Source of the DNA: Scatophagus argus
Taxonomy: Eukaryota > Chordata > Actinopteri > Scatophagidae
NCBI RefSeq assembly: GCF_020382885.2
Contig: NC_058504.1
Coordinates: 19,355,019 to 19,419,018 of the forward strand
Reading direction: 5' to 3'
DNA length: 64,000 nt
Made by a program: the position numbers and the translations under genes. Positions 45,515-64,000 of this stretch are shown here, piece after piece. The notes beneath the pieces are model-generated. The model made no database searches. It was not told the DNA's origin and saw only the letters and a list, made by a program, of their open reading frames with translations. Position 1 is the first letter of the stretch; every line of letters begins with the position of its first letter.

Positions 45515-45707
45515 AACTTTTACATAACAGTTTTTTTTCCCCCCTCAGCTGCTCCATTGAGAATATCAGTACGTCCTGCACAGGAGCATGAACTTGCAGT
45601 GCAGTCGGGGCTCACCAGCAGCAGACCCAAACATGAATGACTCCGGAGGTGTTGGTCTGATTTGCGCCACATAGTTGAGGGGATAGCCTTCAAACAGTCA
45701 GCGGGAT

Positions 45708-53472
<7,765 letters not shown>

Positions 53473-56400
53473 CATGCAACAAGCATTCACCCACCTGGAA
53501 AATGCAGTAAACCACCTTCCCAGCAAACACTTTCCACCACAGCAGCAGTTGACCTGTTGCTCTTTCTTTTGATGCACAAAGAACTGATGTTGATGTTGCT
53601 GCGCCCTTCCTTCGCCGTCCCATTCAGAAAGCAGCGCTGGACTCCATCTACACATCAACATCAAACTTTAAGTTTAGAAAATCAAAACAAATATAAATCT
53701 GAATAAATAGTTCTCTTCCATGCACAATAAACAATAAAACCAACCATTCAGACCTGCAGGCTAAAGCTGTGTTCAGGCAGGATGGAAAGACGTGGCACTT
53801 TGAAGCTTCATTGGATTTGGGTTTAAAGCAAACATCACCTTCCATTTAATGTCACTGTGTTATTGCTAATGCGCACGTTTCAAGTATATGTTTTTGTCTA
53901 GCATCTGCATTTGTACAGCAAAAAATATTGTTGTTCTAATATGTTGTTGGTCCAGGATTCACTGTTGTGGCCCACCTCCATTTTTGTAGTTCTTTGTTCT
54001 TCCCCTTCATAAGTGTTGCACGAAGCCACACCAAAACAACAGGCAAGCTTTGCAGTCTGATTTGAGTGATTCAACTGATCTGCCTGTCTGAACATAGCTT
54101 TAAAGCACAGAATCAAGTGGAGCCAAGAGGTAACTGATGTTAATTCAACCAACCAGAGTCCCTAACTTGTATGTTTTTAAATGCACTCAGAAATTCTGCA
54201 AGAAACCAAACAATGAATTTGCCTTTTTGTGTAAATGGACTCACCTCAGCTGAGTGAATAATTATAATAGAACTGATTAGACCTGATTAATTATACTGAT
54301 TGAAACTTCCATCTGGGATTGAAATCTCATGCTAAATGCTGCATCAATTACTAAGCTAGACATTTACAGATAAACCTATGTGTTTACCAGCCTGCCACCG
54401 ACACCACAAGTTTAACAATGATCCTTTCTGATAGCTCCTCTGTTTTCTTTCCTTCTTTTCTTGCTTCCTTTCATTTCCATCCCTATCTGACTGTCCATCC
54501 TGCAGCTGAATAACTACGAACTGAGCCTTGTTGGCGTGCTTAAAGGCTTGTGTTTTATTCATCCACATTTTTTTGGTTTGTTGGATTTTTTTTTTCATTA
54601 TTTATTTTGTCATTATTTATGCATGCAGTGACATTGTTTACATTTCACAGAAAGAAATGCTGAGCTTCTTAATTTCCAAAGGCTGCTTTTAACTTGACAT
54701 TTGACCTCAAACATCAGCAATAATATCCTCTTAGGTTCTTTAACAACCCCCCCCAAAAAACAACTAAAAACAAAAACATCTTATAAGAAAACACACACAA
54801 ACACTTTTGAAACAATCAAGAGAGGTTTAAATGCTGGTTTTCCACTGAAAACTGCATAGGACAAACTCTGGAACAGGAGTTGAGAGCACATTCTCTCCGG
54901 ACCATCTATTTTTAGATCACTGGTGACCCAAATCGTTGTAGTATTTTTATTGGCCTGTCACAATCCAAGCTATGTTGACATAAACATATTTTGATTCCCT
55001 CGCTGTCAACAGCTTCTCGATAACTGAGATACTTGTAAAGCTTACAGAAGTAAAGAGAACCTGTCAGGGATACAGCAAGCAACATGTGGATCTCTGGATT
55101 CCATCATGTCCTAAGTGTATTTATTTAGCATTTATTCTGACTTATTTTGCACTTCCACTTTACATAAGGGAAAGAAATAGGCCTCAGGACATATGTTCAC
55201 CACAGCTACAGTCAAGATACTTTGGACTAGCGTACAGTAAAGTTATATCGTCTGGTGGTTAAATTGGTAAATGATACTTTAGTGTAAGCCTGTTTGCATC
55301 TTTTAACAAGCCAACACTTCTGCAAAAGAGCTCCATTCATCTGAGTTTGACTGATATATGACATGAGCAAAGGCCAGTGCCTTCTATCCACAAAATAACT
55401 TTGTGTGGAATCGTTATACATGTTAAGTAGCACGATTTGTCCATTAATCAAAGATGATTTTTGCAGAAATGAAATGAGTATAAATGGGAGCAAAACAAGA
55501 GAAATACATTTTGGGAAGACCCACAAGCATATTTCTGAGAAATATAGAGGCCTTGCTGATGTCTGTGACATGACTTTTTTACACGGCAAAAGCTTATCTC
55601 TCCAAAACACAAGAGATTGTTGAGTTTTTGAGCTTCAAAATCCTTTATTTTATATAAATGTGCGATATGATTTTACTTGTTTCTATGTTAGTCGGGTTCT
55701 TTGTATTTTATAAGTCTCTTCAGTTTCTTCAGGTCTGTCTCTCCTTACTTTGTGTGTAAAAGTGCAGAGAGTGTCATGTCAAATCATCCACGTTTATTAT
55801 TTTGTACAGAAAGGGCCAAAGTCAGGTAATGTTGTAAAATGGAGAGTATATCTGTAATACCACAGTCTTCTATACTAATAATCTTTTGATATTTGAGTGT
55901 TTTGTCACAATTGTTATATTCTGTTGAAAGATGTTTGTCTTAAGAGGCAGTTGTTCTAATGAAAGACAAAACAAAAATAACTGGTCTAAACGATCTTACC
56001 ACCAAAATAAAACAAAGTGACCCAGTGATGTTTTGCTAATATGGTGACTGGTAACTACTCAGGAGCTATGATGCATTAGCTCTAGCTGGGCAGGAAAATG
56101 GGAAAGCTATTAGTAAAATACAGCCACCTTCAGTATAAAAGCATTTCACTTAGTTTCAGACACAAATTTCCACCTAAAATTTGGGAACACAAGTACAAGT
56201 TCCAGACAAAATAGTAAAAATGCTCCTGATGAATGAGTTCAACAGTGAAGCCTCTTGATGTTTTTTTGTCTGTAGGCATTACATGAGGAGCTGGTGACAT
56301 CTGTTACAGTGCCTTAAGTTAGACTTCTTCTGTTTTCACTTTGTGTGTGCAAATGTGGTAATGTTTTGTGGGACAACCTGGGGTTCCTAGGTAACATCTT

Positions 56401-56728
56401 ACGACAGTCACATTTCTTTGAAACAAATCCCATCCTGACCAGTGAGGTGGTATTGTCCAGAAAATGAAGAAATACTCACCAGTGTGAATTTATCCATTGT
56501 AACTGACTGAATTTGATTTTCTTCTCGTGGTACACTTGAATTAACAGGAGTTAACTGAACTGTCTGAGACATCACACAAAATTCCTTGTGCTTCCTTGAA
56601 AAAAATCTTTTGTTTCAAGTTATTCTGTGCGCGCAACTTCTGTCAAAAATTTTAAAAAAAAGCAAACAAACAAAAATCCAACAAAATATATAAAATAACT
56701 AAAATGGCTACTGCTACGGACTATTGTA

Positions 56729-56830
56729 TCTTAAAGGAATAGTTGGACATTCTGGGAAATAAGCTTGTCAGCTTTTTTTGGCAAAATGTGTAGCTGAGAA
56801 GATCTATATCACTCTAATGCATAAATAAAT
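56729..56830. mobile_element. fragment of a common fish interspersed repeat
   Basis: TTAAAGGAATAGTTGGACAT and TCTGGGAAATAAGCTTGTCA correspond to the start of a repeat often seen in fish genomic DNA. The right boundary is uncertain and the class unknown. Confidence 0.45.
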
Positions 56831-57158
56831 ACTAATTATTTATCTCAGCACAAACTCCATTGTGGGACTGAATTGACTTTTTCTCCCACAGTGGCCATGC
56901 TAACCTCACCCCTCTGGTTGGATTGTCACAGAGATAACTTAAGAAGACAGTGGTGTTTGTCACGTGTTGGAAGCTCAGGATGGGTATAAGCTACTGTGGT
57001 CTCATTCTGACATTTTGTAGCATTCCAAACTCATGATAACTCTGATCATGCCAAACAGACTGACACTGACATCAACCTCTCCTCAGTTACCCACACACAT
57101 GCTTCCAATGCAAATGTAGAAGACTGGATCTTTTTGATCTTTTGTCATTAAGCTATGC

Positions 57159-57177
57159 AAAAAAAAAAAAAAAAAAA
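57159..57177. repeat. poly(A) tract
   Basis: Nineteen A bases followed by CAACAACAAAAAAAC-type sequence. It could be a retroelement tail or a simple repeat. Confidence 0.8.
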
Positions 57178-58822
57178 CAACAACAAAAAAACAAAAAAGT
57201 AGGATGGTTGCTTATTGCCAGTTTATTTGTTGACCTTTCAGAATTCAGTCACTTTGAAGTGTAAGAAGTGTGACTACCTCTCCTGGAGTGTGTACACAAA
57301 GAGAGAGGGGAAAAAAACATGCTTCCTAATTGTGTTCTTTTCTGTCATTGTCTCAACAACTAATGTATATCATCCATGGTCCAAAATCTCCTTTTTATCA
57401 AATTTGTATCCATGCTAAAATGCGCCATCTTCATTTCGCTTGTGAGAGAATTTGTCACTTGTCAACTAAAACTGCAAAGCTGTCAATTCAGGTTTCTGTG
57501 TAATGTATTTGACACTGATCCCAAATATCTGAACTATTTGAAGGAGAACGTATTACTTTATCTTAAATGGCACATTGAACAGCTCCTTGGAAACAACGTG
57601 TATGTCCTCTGGTTTGTCCTCTTTTGTTAAAGTGAGTTGACCAAAACACACCCCACATAGCACTGGCCTGGAGGAATAACTTCAACTAGCAATATATCAC
57701 ACTCTTGCTGTACTAACTATAAAATCTCTGCATCTTTACTTTTCCAAGCTCTCTTCATATTTTAAAGTAATTGCACTGGCCACACCTTCTGCTTCTTTGT
57801 TGTCCAGGTGAATTTGTACAAGATGAATGTATGTATGTCTTGACATGATGTTTTCTGTACATGTCTGTTTTGATAGTAAAACTTTAGTATGCATTACGTT
57901 TGCAAAAGTACAGTCTGAAGCTGCAGTTTGTGAATAAACCAAAAGGTTTGTGTTCTCGACCCTGCATGGATTTCTGAACACACTGGATTGGATGAGAGTC
58001 TGACGATGTCTCCTTTGTTTGTGTTCTTCAGTTTCTCAGAAAATGAGGGCTCAGATTACTGGCTACATTTGATTTTGTGTTCAATAATTCATAAGATGAA
58101 TCCAACCCTCCAATGTAATCTGAATTCTGTCGAAGCACAATAGTCTATAGTAGTAGAGCAGAGGAAGGTAGTCAGAATTTTCAGCCGTATTTTGTTTCTA
58201 AAAGCTAAAACTTCCAGTTTTGGAGATTTGATTTGATTTGAATTTTTTTTTATTTTTGGAAGTAGTTTTTGGAGGCTTTACAAAGACAAACGAAAAGATT
58301 AAGGATTACTTGTTTGTGTTTGGTAAAAATTGATATCAATCTCATGTTGGTATGATAAATATTAAGAGAGCCTTGCTTAGCAGCAAGACTGGAAAAGAGG
58401 AAACAGTTAGCCTAACCCACCTCTGGACCTCACTATATATATATTTTATAACTGTTTGTTTAACCTGTACAAAAACTGGACATTAAACTGGACATTCACC
58501 TTTCATGAGACATGAGAGTTGTGTGAGTGGTCTAAAGCAATGTCCCAAATCTCTAACTGATTTTTCATAAATTTTGTTAGCACACAGCTTCTTCATTAGT
58601 CTGATGATTTTACATATGCTAACTTGGTTAGCTGAATTTCCTCTTAAGTAGTTTTAAGGTTGAAATATTCATGTAATTGCACTTTGACTATTCTAGTGCT
58701 TCATTGATGATGTTTACACTGAGTCAAGCATTCAAACATAAGACTCAATGTTTATTATGGCTGCACCATTCCATCGAATAAAAATCATCACTGTACAATA
58801 TTCCTCTGAATTCTGTCTGAGG

Positions 58823-58847
58823 TATATATATATATAGTATATATATA
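58823..58847. repeat. (TA)n microsatellite
   Basis: About twelve TA units interrupted by one G. Confidence 0.8.
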
Positions 58848-59222
58848 AGTTTTGTCTATTTTGTCTATTTTGCTGCAGTATAAGCTTCCATTGACTGCTC
58901 TGCTAGCAGACCTCAGGACCAAAGAGATTTAAAAAAGGCAGCTGCAGAGTGGTGGAGGGGAGGAATAAACTGGGCAAGTTTGATTAATGCAGCATTGGCT
59001 TGTATGTTCACATGTTGGCAATGTGACAAGAGATGTTGCATTTCGTAAGTCCTGTTATATATCAGTTAGCGACCAACTCATATTAAGTGGTAGTGGAGTT
59101 AACAAAATTAAGGTCAAGAAAAACATTCTTCTGAGCTAGAGGCTCTCTGGAGAAAAGTGTGCAAACCAATGGACACAGATTCAAGCAGAGAGGTTTACAG
59201 AGAAAGAGAAGGGCGTTGTGTG

Positions 59223-59272
59223 GTGTGTGCGTGTGTGTGTGTGTGAGTGAGAGAGAGAGTGAGAGAGAGAGT
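59223..59272. repeat. compound (GT)n-(GA)n microsatellite
   Basis: A GT run is followed by two GA runs, about 50 bases in total. Confidence 0.85.
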
Positions 59273-60237
59273 GGTAGAATAAACAAGGCAGAATAAATAA
59301 GTGTGAGAAGCCAAAGAAAGCCTGTTAACGAGAATGAAACTGACACTTAGAGGGACAACAAGCAAGTGAGAGAATGTGTGAAAGAAATCTTACATGTGGA
59401 TGTGGAGAGACATGATGGGGGTGAGGGGAATTGGATTTTGGGAGCCAAAACTAAGGATAGTTTGTTTTCACATGTGTTTCCAATATGTTTGAGCTGCACA
59501 AAGAAAATGTACAGACCTTTAATGTGCCTCAGAATGACAGAGATATACGGAGACAGAGGGGAAGCTGGACAGACAGGAAGACAGTTTATACAAGCAATGC
59601 AAATGTAGGTCACTCCGTTAAAAACTTGCAAAGAGACAGAAAGGGGGACAAACTGCAGGACAAAAAAAGGGGGGGGGGTAATACTACATTTAGGTAAGAG
59701 TAGTGTCTCCATCCCTTCTTGGCTCACTCTTTATTTGCTGCTTAGTATTATTACAATGCAGATTAACAAGTCTGGCTCTCTGCAAGTTTATAATGACTCT
59801 TTCAGGTTGGAAGGCCTACTTATGTCAATCACAGTGGCTCTAAATATAGAAGTTTTAATGAGACCAGCATATTACATTCCTTGCATGTAAACACCGATCA
59901 CCAGAATCCCTACTGAGCTTCTGAGATATATCTTGTCCACATCAGCCCTCATCATGGACTAGAGGCTTTCAAGTGTGCTGAATGCTCATATACACATTGC
60001 TGAATAATCACTCATCGACAAACTTAAACATAAATTGATACTTGCAGTGAAATTTTCATGATGTGTTAAGCATCACAGTGAAGGACAGCAACAAGTTTCT
60101 CCACTGTTCAAAGAGTTAATTTAATACTGAAACTTCATAATAACAGTTCATATATCTAAGGACGGACATGTCGATCTGATGATGATGATGACCACTTTGC
60201 CCGAGCTGTAATAATAAAAAAAGAAGTATTGGATGAC

Positions 60238-60505
60238 TTTTCATCTAGCGCCTCCAGTCGGATTTGATTTGTGGTTCTGAGTGAAATGACCTGATAATTA
60301 TTGGATGGACTGCCATGAAATTTGATAATTTCTTGTTAATAAACAATACTAACGTGCTAAACTTAAATGCTGGTTAATTTTATACCTGCTATACCTCAGG
60401 ATGTTAGCCTTGTTATTGGGAGCAAGTTACCTGCTGTTAGCGTTTAGGTCAAAGGACTGCTGTGTACAGAGATGTTAGCTGGACTGCAGACTTTTAGTCT
60501 TTTTA
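60238..60505. mobile_element. degenerate copy of a high-copy fish repeat
   Basis: The words CATCTAGCGCCTCC, TATTGGATGGACTGCCATGA, TATACCTGCTATACCTCAGG and CAGACTTTTAGTCTT occur in the order I remember from a very common fish interspersed repeat. It carries no coding capacity. The class is not assigned. Confidence 0.5.
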
Positions 60506-62855
60506 AATTAAAGCAAACTTTAAAGGAATTGTTCTCCATGAGTTTGTGAGTGGAAAAAGGCTTGCCACCCAATAACTGACTTCATTTTTTTCTTTTTTCC
60601 CCTCAATCGGTATTATCACTGACATGGTGGTAATACCAAAGGTGATGGCAGCCATGAAATAAAATACAGATGACAATGTATAATGCATTTCATGTTATTT
60701 TGTTGTTTAATTTGTTTTAGTCAATTTAAATCTTTCTTTAAATAAGTATCAAACAAAATTAAACAAGCAAAATGAAAGCATAAACACACAACCTATAAAT
60801 ACCAAAAATGATTTATTTCATGAAGAACGAAATAATGAAAATGAAATGCATTCATGATGTGTGTCGTGTCTATAAATGAACAGATTGCACAGCTTATTTC
60901 TCATTAACATCAACATTATACTCATCAACATTAAACTAAACAATAAATGATCAATTAGTCCCACTTAGACAAGACAAACTTTGGGAAATGTTTTTACCTT
61001 GTCACAGATGAATAACTGCGTTACCTGACGTATAATGACAACAGTGCTGTCCTGATCTATAAAGCAAAGCAGTCTATACAAATAGCAGTCATTCAGAATA
61101 TGTGACAAGGAAATTCTCACTGTACTGCATGTAATTAAATGAGAAAGATAAACATCAGGAAGAAGCACAACTGAAACTTGTTATCTGTCTTGTGATGTAA
61201 ATATGATGTCTTCATCGACTGCACGGGTCATGTCAGGACGGCTTTCCCTGCAAGTTTAAACCAGCTGGTGCTGTCATTCTTGTGTTAATTGAAATTCATT
61301 GTCACTGTGGTGATCAGCTGTAATATCACTGGAAATAGTGACAGTTTGAGAACCTGATCAGTCAAGGGTCAGTCCAGTTCAGACACAGAGGTGAGTGAGG
61401 TCGGGCCAGTCTGACCAAAGCCCAAAGTATGCAGAGTGTGTGTGTTCTGCGGTTGTGTTTCTTGTGGAGGTCCAGCTTGTACTCTGCTGCCAGTGAGATG
61501 TTGTGGCTTTAAATGTTGACTTCAGACTGCAAACAACCAGTACTTGTAATATCTTGCAGCTACTTTGCTGTACATGTTCTTTGTATCAGGTTCTTAAAGC
61601 TGCACTAATCAATATTAAGCAATGGATCACGTAACGACTACTGTACATAATGGATGGAGCCCCATGACCTCAAAAGTGAAGCCAATGTTTAAGTGTATTA
61701 AATCTGCATTATTTCTAATGGCCTGCAGGGGGCAACTCCACTGGTTTGAAAAAGAAATGACTGAATGTAAACTTATGAGAAAATGATCACGCTTCTCAGT
61801 TGAATTAATTACCTCAGTAAACAGTTTATTAAGTATCAACTCTTCTTTAACATAGTATGTTTATTTTGTGAATTATGGTGCAGTCTAGATTAAAATAGAT
61901 GATAAAACAGGGTATGATTTAGGATGTGGCTACCTTATGATAGACAAGTTCCTACTACAGCGTGTCCTCAGGTTCTCACTCAGATCAAATCAGGACAGAG
62001 GCGTAGCAATGCATATCCTCCTAAGCTTCACTCTCTTGTGCAAATACGGTTACTTGTGGCTCCAAAAAACCAAGATAGCCATGATGGTAACACCAAAAGT
62101 AATGATTACTAGTAAATGCTTGTAAAAATGAATCCAGAGGCAATTATCGCCTGAGTCAGCTCTGCAAAGCTTCACAGACAGCTGCAGAGCATACTTTTTG
62201 TCTTTCAGCTCATTGTTGTGCCAGCATCAGTAGGCTGCTGTTTTTGAGACAGTCTCACCATTCTCCTCAGTATTTTTCCAGTAAAAAAATGTCTGAAAAA
62301 CTCACTGTAAGCTAGCTGTCCAGCAACAAAGAGCAGATAGACTGAGCTGGCAGTTAGCTGGTGGGCAAATTAGAGCATTTAGTGGCTTAAGAGCCAAAAC
62401 ATTTAATTATGAGTTGATCCAGACAAAAACAGAGCAAACAGGACTTGAGTTATACGCCAAAGTCAGTGCGACTGATTATTGTTGTTGGTGATAATATGGC
62501 AGTGTTGTGTACAGTTTTCTTGGTGCTCTCCAGTGGTCAAAATGCAGGTTAAAGCAGGCTAACACAGTTTGCTACATTTAAGTCCAGTATTTACTGCGGG
62601 AAATTCATACTGCAGCCTACCTGGTTAACCTGAACAACTTGCACTGAACTGCTCTGCTGTTGTTTTCTGCTTTGGAAGAATTAAGACTTTTTGTTGGTTT
62701 AATAACATTGTTTTTTTCCACGGCAGGATCATTAGCCTGGCTTTCTTTTCTTATTTTTTAAGTCTTCCAGCGCTTCTCTATCAGATCATAGTGCCCTAAG
62801 TGGACATTAACAGTCCGCCCCCACCTCTGGGCTTCTGATTCCTGCCAAGTTGCGT

Positions 62856-63075
62856 GGTTATATAACCTGTAAAGGAGAAGGTCAGCACCCAGCAGTCATC
62901 GCTAATGGACACTTGGCACGGACGCGCACACAGCGTACATCTTGGCTGGTCCAGTTCGGAGCCGCGTGCGCGTGCGCCTGATAGTGCACGTATCAGAAGT
63001 AGGGCAGTGGCCGCGTTACCTAACTCACCCTGCAGAGACATCTGGGGAGTTCGAGCCGCCCCCTGACTGATTTGC
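62856..63075. promoter_or_regulatory. possible CpG-rich promoter patch
   Basis: A palindromic TATA-type sequence GGTTATATAACC at 62856-62867 is followed by a short CpG-rich stretch (about 62915-63060). A donor-like GTGAGT lies on the minus strand near 63030. No coding exon can be linked to it inside the window, so it could belong to a gene outside or be chance. Confidence 0.25.
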
Positions 63076-63205
63076 AGCTTCCTGCAGGCTACGTGCGCAC
63101 ACTCACACGACTGTCGGTCATACACACGCAACTACTCGCTCATGTGTACACCCACTGCACACACAAACAGTTGGATCAAATTCTGGCCACACACGAGGAT
63201 AAAGA

Positions 63206-63222
63206 TACACACACACACACAC
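63206..63222. repeat. (AC)n microsatellite
   Basis: About eight AC units. Confidence 0.8.
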
Positions 63223-63229
63223 ACTCACA

Positions 63230-64000
63230 ACGCGGATGCGCACGCGTGTATCCATAATGACAAATGCATTATGCAAATCAATAGTGTAAAATTTTACAAA
63301 GTCGGCGTCATTCACAGTGTCATGAAATCCGATTTGATTAGTGCGCTGTAGCTTAAGTCTTCTTTAACCGTTTAGATATTTATTTTTTTATAATTTAGTA
63401 CTTTTGAATTAATGTTGTTAGACTTTGCTTGGGGACTTACAAGTCATACATGTTGATATTTTCATCTCAGTGTCCTAAGCAGTGATTTATTGAGCATTAA
63501 AGACATTTTAACCCAAAAGACTGTAAGAAAAATACATTTCTTTTAGAGTTCCACTGCAGAAACTGTGCACAGACATACAGACCGCAATTGAACGCAGAAA
63601 AGAAAAAAAAATATTTAATTTCTTCTTTACTGCACATTTTATGTACAAGACAAATTCTCAAAAGGCAATACAAAATTAAACAAAATGCATAAAACATATA
63701 GTTACTGTGAGCTAGATAGATTTAATTGATACAAAGGAAACTTTCTGTTGTGAAACTTGCCTTTCTTTCAGTGATGCTTTGCAGCAAACCAGTCTCCAAG
63801 TGGCTAGTTAGCAGTAAATTGATTTCTGTTACAGTGAAAATGTTTAATAACCCATGGCATGCTGACAACATATTGATGCACTGAAACAAATTAAAAACAC
63901 ATGAAAGTCAATGTGCCAATAGTTTCTCTTGATTCCTGAACAAATAACTTTGTGGAGTAAAAGGTTTCTAGAGGATGCTGTCGTTAAGTATTCAAAATAT
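63230..64000. other. terminal stretch, nothing recognised
   Basis: AT-rich sequence to the window end with no exon or RNA gene that I can support. Confidence 0.5.

Larger units (their letters stand above)
53473..57950 (+). other. region downstream of lonrf3; possible long 3' UTR
   Basis: No coding exon is recognised. The nearest AATAAA is at 53702-53707. A stronger-looking site, AATAAA at 57933-57938 followed by GT-rich sequence, lies 4.4 kb downstream. The message may end at either. A fish repeat fragment (56729-56830) and a poly(A) tract (57159-57177) lie inside. Confidence 0.45.
57960..62800. other. intergenic region without recognised genes
   Basis: AT-rich sequence with microsatellites at 58823-58847 and 59223-59272 and a degenerate repeat at 60238-60505. 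Short open frames are present but none resembles a known protein or shows codon bias by eye. Confidence 0.6.

Noticed and set aside
57215-57630. Overlapping short open frames downstream of lonrf3
   Set aside because: They are AT-rich with no conserved motif, splice support or codon bias visible.
63045-63060. GAGTTCGAGCCG, similar to a tRNA B box
   Set aside because: No matching A box upstream and no acceptor stem.

Overview
The window is vertebrate nuclear DNA, almost certainly from a ray-finned (teleost) fish. The genes are split into many small exons with GT-AG introns, the proteins are vertebrate orthologues, and the non-coding DNA carries fish-type debris: a Tc1-like transposon remnant, non-LTR 3' tails ending in TATCT/TAGA runs, MITE-like repeats and many microsatellites. 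Exons were assembled by hand from splice sites, reading-frame continuity and remembered protein families. No database search was run. Every gene below except smad5, which enters from the left, is followed from start codon to stop with all phases closing.

Layout, left to right. (1) 664-4253 (+): 3' part of smad5, covering the linker and complete MH2 domain, with a Tc1-like remnant in the last intron. (2) 7445-13473 (+): syvn1/hrd1, 637 aa, with a non-coding first exon ending near 6374 and an ERSE-II-like stress element at 5930-5940. (3) 16055-19143 (-): gpr137, 387 aa, convergent with syvn1. (4) 20785-27815 (+): a PLD3/PLD4-type transmembrane phospholipase D (probably pld7), 878 aa, with an unusual ~400-residue cytosolic N-terminus and divergent from gpr137. 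(5) 29281-30112 (-): smim19, 105 aa. (6) 32721-36540 (-): fam199x, 389 aa, with one apparent GC-AG intron and a ~2 kb 3' UTR. (7) 37944-41285 (+): commd5, 211 aa, sharing a short divergent promoter with fam199x. (8) 45708-53472 (+): a LONRF3-type protein with RING, TPR, RING and LON domains, 738 aa, behind a palindromic CACGTG promoter element. From 53473 to the end there is no recognisable coding gene, only probable 3' UTR, repeats and a small CpG-rich patch near 62.9 kb.

The genes do not form an operon-like system; this is an ordinary stretch of fish chromosome. Two themes recur. One is the ER and protein-quality axis: SYVN1 is the ERAD ubiquitin ligase and the LONRF protein has two RING fingers. 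The other is the endolysosomal axis: GPR137-family proteins and PLD3/4-like enzymes are lysosomal in mammals, and TFE-type E-boxes occur in two promoters. I found no CRISPR array, phage or bacterial defence system and no recognisable endogenous retrovirus. The most unusual coding feature is the long N-terminal extension of the phospholipase D gene.
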